Part shown: positions 1 to 6,525 of the stretch, piece by piece
How positions within the stretch are numbered: position 1 is the stretch's first letter
Layout: each line of letters begins with the position of its first letter
Made by a program: the position numbers and the translations under genes
Notes under the pieces: model-generated
What the model was told of the DNA's origin: nothing
The model's database searches: none
What the model saw: the letters and a program-made list of their open reading frames with translations, nothing else
Assembly (NCBI RefSeq): GCF_000429125.1
Contig: NZ_AUBG01000007.1
Span: forward strand, 186,001-250,000
DNA from: Aequorivita capsosiphonis DSM 23843
Lineage (GTDB): Bacteria; Bacteroidota; Bacteroidia; Flavobacteriales; Flavobacteriaceae
Reading direction: 5' to 3'
DNA length: 64,000 nt

Positions 1-385
1 TGAGTAATTCCTGTTTATTAAAAGCTAGGCAAGCTCCTTTGAAATTATCTCCGTATTGATTCCACATTCTTGATTTTTTATAACCGTATTCACAATGTAT
101 TTTTGAAATTTCATTAAAACAAAAGCTTATTTGATTATTCGTATTCATTCTTTTCCGAATTAAATCGTAAATCATATGTGAATCGTTTTTTGTACTTTCT
201 TCAATTTTACTATCACTAATAGCTATGCTTTTTGAAATTATTATTTCTTTGTTTTCTAATGGATCGTGTGAGCTATTTCTCGGAGAATATAAAAGGGATT
301 TCTCTGGAAGAATATATTTAATTGCAGTAATAGCTTTCGTATAATGAAAGATTGTATTTTTATCATTCAGAAATTCAGGTAACAT
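1..385 (-). CDS. DUF2971 family protein, 3' end cut by the window edge
   Basis: Reading the minus strand from an ATG at 383-385 gives an uninterrupted frame of 128 codons to the first base of the window. It starts MLPEFLNDKNTIFHYTKA. Motifs resembling the DUF2971 family are visible: an N-terminal FHYTKA..AIKYIL segment, then SPRNSSHDPLE, and later MWNQYGDNFKGACLAF, which matches the family's MW..YGDnHkGvCL core. DUF2971 proteins have no established activity and are often found in accessory or defence-like neighbourhoods. The C-terminus lies outside the window, so integrity cannot be judged. No promoter box was recognised. Family assignment is from motif memory. Confidence 0.72.
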   Translation of the reverse strand, partial: MLPEFLNDKNTIFHYTKAITAIKYILPEKSLLYSPRNSSHDPLENKEIIISKSIAISDSKIEESTKNDSHMIYDLIRKRMNTNNQISFCFNEISKIHCEYGYKKSRMWNQYGDNFKGACLAFNKQELL

Positions 386-551
386 AATTTTTTGATTTAG
401 GAATTATTCTACAAATCTAAATCGAAAAATATTTACGGATTTGCTCTGAAGGTAATCTAAAGGCTCTTTTAATTTTAATCTTTAATTCTCTTTGTTTGAA
501 ACCTAAATAATTTCTGAGTTCAACCCATAAGTGCAACACATTGTGTTTTTT

Positions 552-607
552 GTGCCTTTTTTTCCTATCAAAAGGTCTTCGGCTTCGCTTAGTTTATAGG
601 TTTTCAT
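552..607 (-). pseudogene. Remnant of a HigA-like antitoxin N-terminus
   Basis: An ATG at 605-607 opens a frame reading MKTYKLSEAEDLLIGKKGT. This differs from the first 19 residues of the intact antitoxin at 835-1125 (MKSYKLSEAEDLLIGKKGT) only at residue 3. After this the similarity stops, and the frame runs only about 15 more codons to a stop, with no helix-turn-helix. The ATG overlaps a TGA (ATGA), the same start/stop overlap seen in the intact pair, so a toxin-like reading frame probably preceded it. I read it as the stump of a second, decayed toxin-antitoxin copy. Confidence 0.75.
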
Positions 608-733
608 CCTCGAAAATGATTATATTTGTAATCCGCTGTCCTGGTAATTCCTCTTCCAGATATTAGATGCTGGTGATGAATCCGGGTTTTTTTTATGACT
701 TAAATTTACGCTTTATTTGCCAACTTCTCATAA

Positions 734-771
734 AAGCTATCTGGATCGATTTCGATTTCAGTTTCGATTTC
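734..771. repeat. Composite TCGATTTC repeat, copy 1 (degenerate)
   Basis: Contains AGCTATCtGGATCGATTTC followed by two further TCGATTTC-like units. It is a degenerate version of the palindrome-plus-hexamer element seen at 1536-1587 and, inverted, at 9672-9728. Confidence 0.5.
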
Positions 772-774
772 ATT

Positions 775-826
775 TTACTGATACCCCGCCGCCCGCAACT
801 TAAAAAACTCCAAGTACATTTTTGAA
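775..826 (-). pseudogene. Remnant of the ABC exporter C-terminus
   Basis: The minus strand reads MYLEFFKLRAAGYQ followed by a stop at 775-777. The intact ABC exporter at 1593-3431 ends LYSELFKLQAAGYQ. At nucleotide level about 52 bp align with roughly four in five positions identical, including GCGGCGGGGTATCAGTA across the stop codon, and both copies are followed by a GATCGATTTC segment. The fragment begins about 10 bp after the antitoxin stop codon, so the toxin-antitoxin module sits exactly between the true end and the duplicated end of the exporter gene. Confidence 0.8.
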
Positions 827-834
827 TTTTACAA

Positions 835-1125
835 TTATTGAAGCTGAAGTTTAAAATTCAATTTGGCCCCGAGTGCATCAAGGATTTTAATTACGGTTTC
901 AAAAGTAACGTTGCCTGTACTGTTCTCAAGCCTTGAGATTTGGGCTTTTTTTACGCCCACCAGTTCGCCCAATTGTTCTTGGGTAAGGTTTCTTTTTTTA
1001 CGGGCGATTTTAATCATATCTCCGATGAGCTCAAGTTTTAATTCAAACTCATATTCATCCCGTTCTTTTGTGCCCTTTTTTCCTATCAAAAGATCTTCGG
1101 CTTCACTTAATTTATAGCTTTTCAT
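835..1125 (-). CDS. XRE-family antitoxin (HigA-like)
   Basis: A 96-residue protein with a Cro/C1-type helix-turn-helix at about residues 35-88 (IKIARKKRNLTQEQLGELVG, then KKAQISRLENS). By analogy with HigBA systems it should bind and neutralise the toxin encoded immediately upstream and repress the shared promoter. The start codon overlaps the toxin stop codon by 4 bp (ATGA), so the two are translationally coupled. Toxin-first order is typical of HigBA, unlike most type II systems. The N-terminal segment MKSYKLSEAEDLLIGKKGT also occurs as a decayed copy at 552-607. Function is inferred from domain and context. Confidence 0.88.
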   Translation of the reverse strand: MKSYKLSEAEDLLIGKKGTKERDEYEFELKLELIGDMIKIARKKRNLTQEQLGELVGVKKAQISRLENSTGNVTFETVIKILDALGAKLNFKLQLQ

Positions 1126-1463
1126 TTTTTCTTAGTTTTAAAATAGCTGTGTCTAATATTTTCTGCTTTTTCGATTTCTTTTTTATCTACTTTACTTGTC
1201 TTCTTTATAATTCCGTGGGTTGCAAAAACTAGCGTGTTGCTTTTATTTTCCTTATCCCAAAAAGCCAACAATCTATATTGAATACCAGAATATAGGGTTC
1301 TGAATTCCCATATGTTATTGTTCAATTTTTTGAAAAATTTATTATCAGGGTTTTGTTCGGCACGCTTGATGTTCTGAAGAATTTTGCTTCTTGATTTTAA
1401 ATTCTGTTTTTGAACGAATTCAAATGCTTCTTCTAATAATATGGTATCAAAGCGTTTAATCAT
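1122..1463 (-). CDS. RelE/HigB-like toxin (Gp49-like, PF05973 type)
   Basis: A 113-residue basic protein with the RelE/HigB fold signature: an N-terminal helix pair (LLEEAFEFVQ, SRSKILQNIKRAE), then the core strand series NNIWEFRTLYSGIQYRLL and TLVFATHGIIKKTSKV. Members of this family usually cleave mRNA at the ribosome, and the conserved WEFR..Y...YR and HG..KK positions are present. It is the first gene of a two-gene operon with the XRE antitoxin. The cassette lies between the 3' end of the ABC exporter gene and a duplicated scrap of that 3' end, which suggests it arrived by insertion or as part of a tandem duplication. Confidence 0.87.
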   Translation of the reverse strand: MIKRFDTILLEEAFEFVQKQNLKSRSKILQNIKRAEQNPDNKFFKKLNNNIWEFRTLYSGIQYRLLAFWDKENKSNTLVFATHGIIKKTSKVDKKEIEKAENIRHSYFKTKKK

Positions 1464-1535
1464 TACAAGTCTGTCTTTTTCACGAGATACGAAGATAATA
1501 AAGTTTCTATAAATGTAAACTATTTATTTTTATTT

Positions 1536-1587
1536 TCGACTTCGACTTCGACTTCGACTTTTCCCGATAGCTATTGGGATCGATTTC
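1536..1587. repeat. Composite repeat, copy 2: TCGACT hexamers plus palindrome
   Basis: Four tandem copies of a TTCGAC hexamer are followed by CCCGATAGCTATTGGG, an almost perfect 16-bp palindrome, and then ATCGATTTC. It lies just downstream of the ABC exporter stop codon. The same arrangement in inverted orientation is at 9672-9728 with a perfect palindrome. Confidence 0.65.
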
Positions 1588-1592
1588 AAAAC

Positions 1593-3431
1593 CTACTGAT
1601 ACCCCGCCGCCTGCAACTTAAACAGCTCAGAATACAATTTTGGATGCGCCATCAACGCTTCGTGAGTTCCAAGTTCCAGAACACGACCGTTTTGTAATAC
1701 CAAAATACGATCCGCCATTCGTACCGTGCTAAAACGATGACTAATGATAATACTGGTTTTCCCTTTGGTGAGCGCGATAAAACGCTCAAAAACATCATAT
1801 TCTGCCTGAGCGTCCAAGGCGCTGGTGGGTTCGTCGAGAACCATCACATCGGCGTCTTTCATATACGCACGGGCGAGGGCTACTTTTTGCCATTGTCCGC
1901 CGCTGAGTTCTTGTCCTTGGTAGAAACGTCTTCCTAGACGTTGTTCCAGTCCGTCTTCCATTTCGCTTACAACTTGTTCCGCGAGACTTTTACTGGCGGC
2001 GTAGCCAATGGTTTCATCGTTATCTATTTCAGAAATATTTCCAACTGCAATGTTTTCACGCAGCGTAAATTCATATTTAAAAAAGTCTTGAAAGATCACG
2101 CCAAAACGCTTTCGGTATTCATCTACATCAAATTTATTAATGTTGATGCCGTCCAAAAGGATTTCCCCTTGGGTAGGTTCGTAAAAACGAAGGAAAAGTT
2201 TTATAAGTGTCGTTTTTCCAGCACCATTTTGTCCCACAAAAGCCATTTTTTCACCTGCTTTCATTGAGAAAGTTACACCTTTTAGTACTTCGGTTTTACT
2301 TCCGGGATAGGCAAAATGCAAGTCATTAACCTGAAAACCTTCGATAATTGTTTCTGGAATAGGCGTTTTTTCTTCGGAAGTTTGTTCAATTTTAAGATCT
2401 AAGAAATCAAAATAATCCTGAAGATAAAGCGCACTTTCGGAAATACGGGTAAAGCGTGAGAAGAAGCCTTGTAAATTATTTCGCAGTCTGTTAAAAGAAC
2501 CGGATAGGAAGGTAAGTTCCCCAATACTTATCACGCCAGAAAGCACGCGAAGAATTATATAAACATAAGCTCCGTAATAACTGAGCACCCCCAAAATGTT
2601 GAACAGGGAACCGTACAGACTTTGTTTTAGCGATAGCTTTTTGTTGATATGGTAATAATCGTTTGAAAGGACTTTAAAGCGTTCCGCAATAAAATCGGTC
2701 AGACCAAAAAGCTTGACTTCTTTAGCGGTTTGGTTGTTGGCGCCAATAAAACGGAGATAATCGAGTTCACGGCGTTCTGCGGTCCAACTACGTGCCAACG
2801 AATATCTGGTACTGCTGAATTTGGCTTCATTTATAAAAGAGGGAATAATACTTACAATGAGAATCAATATTAAAATTGGTTCAAAATACACCAGTCCAGC
2901 TATAAGGGTAATTATGGAAATAATACTTTCGGCCTGACCTAAAGCGTTGCTCATCAAACCAACTCGGCTACTGGTTTGGGTTCTGGCGCGCTCCAGTTTG
3001 TCGTAAAATTCGGGATCTTCCAGTTGGGCGATAGTAAGCTCTGAAGTCTTTCTAATTATTTTTTCGGAAGAATCGTTAGAATATAGATCGCCCAAAAGTC
3101 CATCGGTAAGGTTTATGAGCCTTCCCAGCAAATCTGAGAGTATAGCAACGGAGAATTCAATAAGGACGTAATTCCAAAGTTGCGTGAAATCTTTTTCTTC
3201 AGAAGCAACTAGACGAATGATTTCGTCAATTATCATTTTCCCCACCCAAAGAATGACTACGGGCGTGAAGGCATTGATTAATCTACTAAAAACGTTTAAT
3301 AAGAAAAGCTTCGGACTGCTTCGGAATATCTCTTTAAAAAAACGAGGAATGGCTTTTAGCGCTTTAAAAGAATCCTTAACGCTGGTTTTTTCTTCTTTAT
3401 CGGTAATTGATTTTGGTGTGGGTCTGGCCAT
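1593..3431 (-). CDS. ABC exporter, fused membrane and ATPase domains
   Basis: A 612-residue half-transporter of the exporter type. Residues 40-340 form the six-helix membrane domain and residues 360-605 the nucleotide-binding domain. Walker A (GQNGAGKTT) is at 400-408, the signature LSGGQ at 509-513, Walker B (VMVLDE) at 529-534 and the switch histidine (SHRFST) at 565. Such proteins act as homodimers or heterodimers in the inner membrane and export lipids, peptides or drugs; the substrate is not evident. No partner gene is adjacent, so homodimer is the simplest guess. The last 14 codons are duplicated at 775-826 beyond the toxin-antitoxin pair. Confidence 0.92.
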   Translation of the reverse strand: MARPTPKSITDKEEKTSVKDSFKALKAIPRFFKEIFRSSPKLFLLNVFSRLINAFTPVVILWVGKMIIDEIIRLVASEEKDFTQLWNYVLIEFSVAILSDLLGRLINLTDGLLGDLYSNDSSEKIIRKTSELTIAQLEDPEFYDKLERARTQTSSRVGLMSNALGQAESIISIITLIAGLVYFEPILILILIVSIIPSFINEAKFSSTRYSLARSWTAERRELDYLRFIGANNQTAKEVKLFGLTDFIAERFKVLSNDYYHINKKLSLKQSLYGSLFNILGVLSYYGAYVYIILRVLSGVISIGELTFLSGSFNRLRNNLQGFFSRFTRISESALYLQDYFDFLDLKIEQTSEEKTPIPETIIEGFQVNDLHFAYPGSKTEVLKGVTFSMKAGEKMAFVGQNGAGKTTLIKLFLRFYEPTQGEILLDGININKFDVDEYRKRFGVIFQDFFKYEFTLRENIAVGNISEIDNDETIGYAASKSLAEQVVSEMEDGLEQRLGRRFYQGQELSGGQWQKVALARAYMKDADVMVLDEPTSALDAQAEYDVFERFIALTKGKTSIIISHRFSTVRMADRILVLQNGRVLELGTHEALMAHPKLYSELFKLQAAGYQ

Positions 3432-3444
3432 TTTAATAGTTAAG

Positions 3445-3499
3445 AGTTATGAGTTATGAGTTCAGAGTGGTCATAACTCTGAACTCATAACTCATAACT
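3445..3499. repeat. Perfect 24-bp inverted repeat built from a 7-nt unit
   Basis: The arms at 3445-3468 and 3476-3499 are exact reverse complements with a 7-nt loop. They are made of GAGTTAT/ATAACTC units, the same heptamer as the direct repeat at 33210-33279. It sits between divergent genes (ABC exporter and MATE pump), so it could form a strong cruciform or transcript hairpin in both 5' regions. There is no T-tract typical of a terminator. Confidence 0.85.
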
Positions 3500-3540
3500 T
3501 TTTATTTGAATTACAAAGCTATTCTAAAAAACACAAAACC

Positions 3541-3548
3541 TATCTTTG
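3541..3548 (+). promoter_or_regulatory. Promoter -7 box TATCTTTG for the MATE gene
   Basis: Exact match to the Bacteroidota TAnnTTTG box. Transcription would start about 7 nt downstream, so the TTG inside this box cannot be the translation start, and the next TTG at 3564 is preferred. No clear -33 TTG was found at the usual spacing. Confidence 0.55.
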
Positions 3549-3563
3549 CGCAAAAATTTAATA

Positions 3564-4967
3564 TTGGCGCTTTCAGATTACACTCGTGAATTTAAATACA
3601 ATACCAAACTGGCAACTCCGGTTATTTTGGGTATGCTCGGGCACCAAGTGGTGGCTTTGGTAGACAATATAATGGTGGGCCAATTGGGAAGTGCAGAACT
3701 TGCGGCTGTATCATTAGGGAACAGTTTTATGTTTGTTGCAATGAGTATTGGCGTTGGATTCTCTACTGCAATCACTCCTCTAGTTGCCGAAGCAGATGGG
3801 GAAGGAAATCGCGAAAAAGGAAAATCATCCTTTAAACACGGTTTGTTTTTATGTATTATACTCGGGTTGGCACTTTTTGCAACCGTAATGTTTGCCAAAC
3901 CATTAATGTACGTGATGAGCCAACCACCAGAAGTGGTGGATTTGGCGATGCCATATTTAACTTTGGTGGCGGCTTCTTTAGTGCCGCTGATTATCTTTCA
4001 AGGATTTAAGCAGTTTAGCGATGGGATGTCTATGACGCGTTTCCCGATGTATGCCACAATTGTAGCCAACTTGGTAAACGTGTTGCTAAACTATATGTTT
4101 ATCTTCGGAAAATTTGGCGCACCGGAACTGGGCGTTGTTGGTGCAGCAATTGGTACTTTAGTTTCACGTGTTGTGATGGTCGCGTATTTATGGTATTTAT
4201 TGAGCAAGAAAGAAAAGTCGCGCTATTTCGTAACCGAGATTAAAATTTTCACACTGAGTAAAGTCATGCTCAAAAAACTATTAAACCTTGGATTTCCATC
4301 GGCTATGCAGATGTTTTTTGAGGTAGGGATCTTTACTTCCGCAGTTTGGCTTTCAGGAATTCTTGGGAAGAATGCACAAGCTGCAAACCAAATTGCGCTT
4401 AACCTTGCTTCAATGACCTTTATGGTCGCAATGGGGTTTAGTGTCGCTGCAATGATACGAGTTGGAAACCAAAAAGGATTAAAGAATTTTAAGGAATTGC
4501 GACGAGTGGCAATTTCCATCTTTTTACTTACAGCGCTGCTGTCTCTAGTATTTGTGGCTGGGTTTATAATCTTTAATGGTTCCTTACCCAAAATTTTCTT
4601 GGATTATGATAATCTTGCCCAATTTGCAGATAATAATGAAGTGGTAATTCTCGCATCCCAATTGTTGATAATTGCCGCGATATTTCAATTTACTGATGCC
4701 TTGCAAGTGGTTGCCCTTGGAGCCTTGCGTGGAATGCAGGATGTGAAAATACCTACACTGCTAACATTTATAGCATACTGGATTATCGGTTTCCCAGTAT
4801 CGTACTATCTAAGTATGCACACTTCGTTGGAAAGTATGGGTATTTGGATTGGTCTTTTCGCGGGACTAACGGCGAGCGGGATTATGTTATTCATCAGATT
4901 TAATTACCTTTCAAAAAAATTAATAAGAAGCCCCCTAACCCCCATAGGGGAAATTTCTAACTCATAA
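3564..4967 (+). CDS. MATE family multidrug efflux transporter
   Basis: About 467 residues with twelve predicted membrane helices in two homologous halves, as expected for MATE cation-coupled drug antiporters. Family-like segments are visible: TPVILGMLGHQVVALVDNIM near the N-terminus, MVGQLGSAELAAVSLGNS, and FPSAMQMFFEVGIFTSA at the start of the second half. No ATG is available. A TTG at 3564 follows a promoter box at 3541-3548, whereas the longer TTG start at 3546 lies inside that box. The last residues (SPLTPIGEISNS) are encoded by a REP-like repeat at 4929-4957 that has extended the reading frame. Confidence 0.88.
   Translation: MALSDYTREFKYNTKLATPVILGMLGHQVVALVDNIMVGQLGSAELAAVSLGNSFMFVAMSIGVGFSTAITPLVAEADGEGNREKGKSSFKHGLFLCIILGLALFATVMFAKPLMYVMSQPPEVVDLAMPYLTLVAASLVPLIIFQGFKQFSDGMSMTRFPMYATIVANLVNVLLNYMFIFGKFGAPELGVVGAAIGTLVSRVVMVAYLWYLLSKKEKSRYFVTEIKIFTLSKVMLKKLLNLGFPSAMQMFFEVGIFTSAVWLSGILGKNAQAANQIALNLASMTFMVAMGFSVAAMIRVGNQKGLKNFKELRRVAISIFLLTALLSLVFVAGFIIFNGSLPKIFLDYDNLAQFADNNEVVILASQLLIIAAIFQFTDALQVVALGALRGMQDVKIPTLLTFIAYWIIGFPVSYYLSMHTSLESMGIWIGLFAGLTASGIMLFIRFNYLSKKLIRSPLTPIGEISNS
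4929..4957 (+). repeat. REP-like GC-rich hairpin captured in the MATE C-terminus
   Basis: AGCCCCCTAACCCCC followed by ATAGGGG can fold as a short hairpin. Related sequences lie at 54415-54446 (inverted), 35722-35747 and near 55325. Here it encodes the SPLTP residues at the end of the MATE protein. Confidence 0.6.
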
Positions 4968-4984
4968 CTCAAAACTCGAAAAAA

Positions 4985-5215
4985 ATGGATTTCCCAAAAT
5001 ATTTATTAGGCGACAACAGCGATTATCCCACTGCGATTTTCGTGATACATACCGAATTTCCCCGTTTTATCATCAATCTCGAAGATGATGAGGTAGAATG
5101 GTTAGAAGATTTCGATAAGGAAGACCAAAAAGAACTTGAAGCAGAAGCGGAAGGGTTGATTCAAGGCGCCAATGATTTTTACGATCGTGAGATTGCGTTG
5201 TATGATGAGGATTAA
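4985..5215 (+). CDS. Small acidic conserved hypothetical protein
   Basis: A 76-residue soluble protein rich in Asp and Glu (EDDEVEWLEDFDKED, EAEAEGLIQ), with an aromatic N-terminal half (FPKYLLGDNSDYPTAIFVIH). No signal peptide or membrane segment. It begins 17 bp after the MATE stop and so may be co-transcribed with it. I recognise it only as a type of short acidic protein common in Flavobacteriia and cannot assign a function. Good codon bias and an ATG with a purine-rich leader support it as a real gene. Confidence 0.7.
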   Translation: MDFPKYLLGDNSDYPTAIFVIHTEFPRFIINLEDDEVEWLEDFDKEDQKELEAEAEGLIQGANDFYDREIALYDED

Positions 5216-5245
5216 TTGTTTTACAATATTTGCTATATTTACTTT

Positions 5246-5464
5246 ATGAAAAAGATTGAAATAAACATACCTGATGCTGTAGACGAAAAGACTTTCAAAA
5301 TGGAGATAGCGGCATTCCTTTTTGAAAAGGAAGTGCTTTCTTCAGGGCAAGCCGCTAAAATGGTAGGTATCTCAAGAAGAGAGTTCTTAGAGGATGTTGG
5401 AAAATATGGGGTTAGTATATTTGGCGAAACTTGGGAGGATTTAGAAAAATTAATGAATGGATAA
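5246..5464 (+). CDS. UPF0175-type antitoxin
   Basis: From the ATG at 5246 a 72-residue protein starts MKKIEINIPDAVDEKTFKME. The core AAFLFEKEVLSSGQAAKMVG, followed by ISRREFLEDVGKYGVSIF, fits the UPF0175 (PF03683) family of small DNA-binding proteins with a degenerate helix-turn-helix. These genes typically precede a DUF3368 PIN-like gene, as here. The stop codon overlaps the start of the downstream gene by 8 bp, indicating translational coupling. A longer in-frame start at 5216 adds ten residues (LFYNICYIYF) not seen in the family, and I reject it. Confidence 0.82.
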   Translation: MKKIEINIPDAVDEKTFKMEIAAFLFEKEVLSSGQAAKMVGISRREFLEDVGKYGVSIFGETWEDLEKLMNG

Positions 5465-5915
5465 TACCATTATTTCCGATACCAGTTGTTTAATTTCTTT
5501 GGACAAGCTTGGAATGCTCCACTTACTCAAAGAATTTTATAAAGAAATTACTATTACCCCAGAAGTTTCACTTGAGTGGGGAAAATCAGTGCCAAATTGG
5601 ATTGTAGAGACTAAGGCACAAAATACAAAGCTTCAATCAAAGTTAGAGAGTAAACTAGGGAAAGGTGAAGCAAGTAGTATTGTTTTGGCTCTAGAATTAC
5701 AGCCATCGATTGTAATTATTGATGAGGCTAAAGGAAGAAAAATAGCCAAAACATATAATTTAGAAATTATTGGAACCTTGGGAATACTTATTCTTGCTTT
5801 TAAAAATGGCTATTTAGATGATTTGGAAAATACGCTTCTCCAACTTAAATCGAATGGATTCAGGGTTTCTGATATTCTTCTTCAAAAAGTTATTGACTCC
5901 AGTAAACCTAAATAA
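5457..5915 (+). CDS. DUF3368 PIN-like toxin
   Basis: 152 residues with a PIN-type nuclease layout. The first acidic residue is in IISDTSCLISLDKL (Asp8), a conserved Glu is in the GKGEASSIVLALE helix, and a later Asp is in SIVIIDEAKGRKIA followed by GTLGILILA. PIN toxins are metal-dependent RNases. DUF3368 proteins pair with UPF0175 antitoxins, and the overlapping upstream gene supplies that partner. Toxicity is inferred. The last base of its stop is also the first base of the PAP2 gene start, so the pair may share a transcript with the phosphatase. Confidence 0.82.
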   Translation: MDNTIISDTSCLISLDKLGMLHLLKEFYKEITITPEVSLEWGKSVPNWIVETKAQNTKLQSKLESKLGKGEASSIVLALELQPSIVIIDEAKGRKIAKTYNLEIIGTLGILILAFKNGYLDDLENTLLQLKSNGFRVSDILLQKVIDSSKPK

Positions 5916-6502
5916 TGCTCGACCAACTCCTAAATTACGATACCCAACTTTTTCTATTTCTCAATAACCTTGGGAGTGAACCTTGGGATGGGCTATGGTT
6001 ATTTATTACGCATAAATTTTCATCAATTCCTATTTATGCATTTTTGCTTTATCTTATTTATAGGAATTATGGCTTAAAAGGAACGCTCGTGGTTGTTGTA
6101 TGTGTCGCGTTAATGATTACTGCTACCGACCAGATTGCCAGTCTTTTTAAATATGGAATCCGAAGACCAAGACCTTGCCAAGTCGATGAATTGAAAGAAC
6201 AGATGCGTTTTGTTGCCGGAGGTTGTGGTAGGTTCGGATATTTTTCCGCCCACGCCGCAAGCTCTATGGCTGCAGCGGTGTTTTTGGGACTGAGCCTTCA
6301 AAAATGGTATAAATATTTACCGTTTATATTATTGTTTTGGGCTGTAATTACTGGATATAGCCGAATTTATTTGGGTGTTCACTATCCACTTGATGTAATT
6401 TCAGGAATGATTTTCGGTGGTTTTACGGGGTGGCTGTTTTATTTGTTGCAGAAATGGGGACAGCGAAAGTTTAGTACTGGTATTAACCCATCTAGGATTT
6501 AG
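5915..6502 (+). CDS. PAP2 family membrane phosphatase
   Basis: A 195-residue membrane protein with about five helices and the three phosphatase motifs of the PAP2 superfamily. These are KYGIRRPRP at residues 79-87, FSAHAAS around His113 (in place of the usual PSGH), and SRIYLGVHYPLD at 149-160 with catalytic His156 and Asp160. Such enzymes dephosphorylate lipid phosphates such as undecaprenyl diphosphate, phosphatidate or lipid A. The exact substrate is not visible. It faces the envelope glycosylation operon on the opposite strand, which is compatible with a role in lipid-linked sugar metabolism. Confidence 0.88.
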   Translation: MLDQLLNYDTQLFLFLNNLGSEPWDGLWLFITHKFSSIPIYAFLLYLIYRNYGLKGTLVVVVCVALMITATDQIASLFKYGIRRPRPCQVDELKEQMRFVAGGCGRFGYFSAHAASSMAAAVFLGLSLQKWYKYLPFILLFWAVITGYSRIYLGVHYPLDVISGMIFGGFTGWLFYLLQKWGQRKFSTGINPSRI

Positions 6503-6525
6503 ATTCCAAGAAGGTTTTCGAGTAG

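Larger units (their letters stand above)
386..834. other. Gene-poor region with decayed gene fragments
   Basis: About 450 bp without an intact gene. It contains two recognisable remnants on the minus strand (antitoxin N-terminus at 552-607, ABC-exporter C-terminus at 775-826) and a copy of the TCGATTTC-rich repeat around 734-771. The rest shows no coding or RNA signal that I can support. Confidence 0.6.

Noticed and set aside
863-1117. 84-codon plus-strand frame opposite the antitoxin
   Set aside because: Antisense shadow of the antitoxin gene; no family resemblance.
3546-3563. Longer MATE start at TTG 3546
   Set aside because: The codon lies inside the TATCTTTG promoter box, so it would not be in the transcript.
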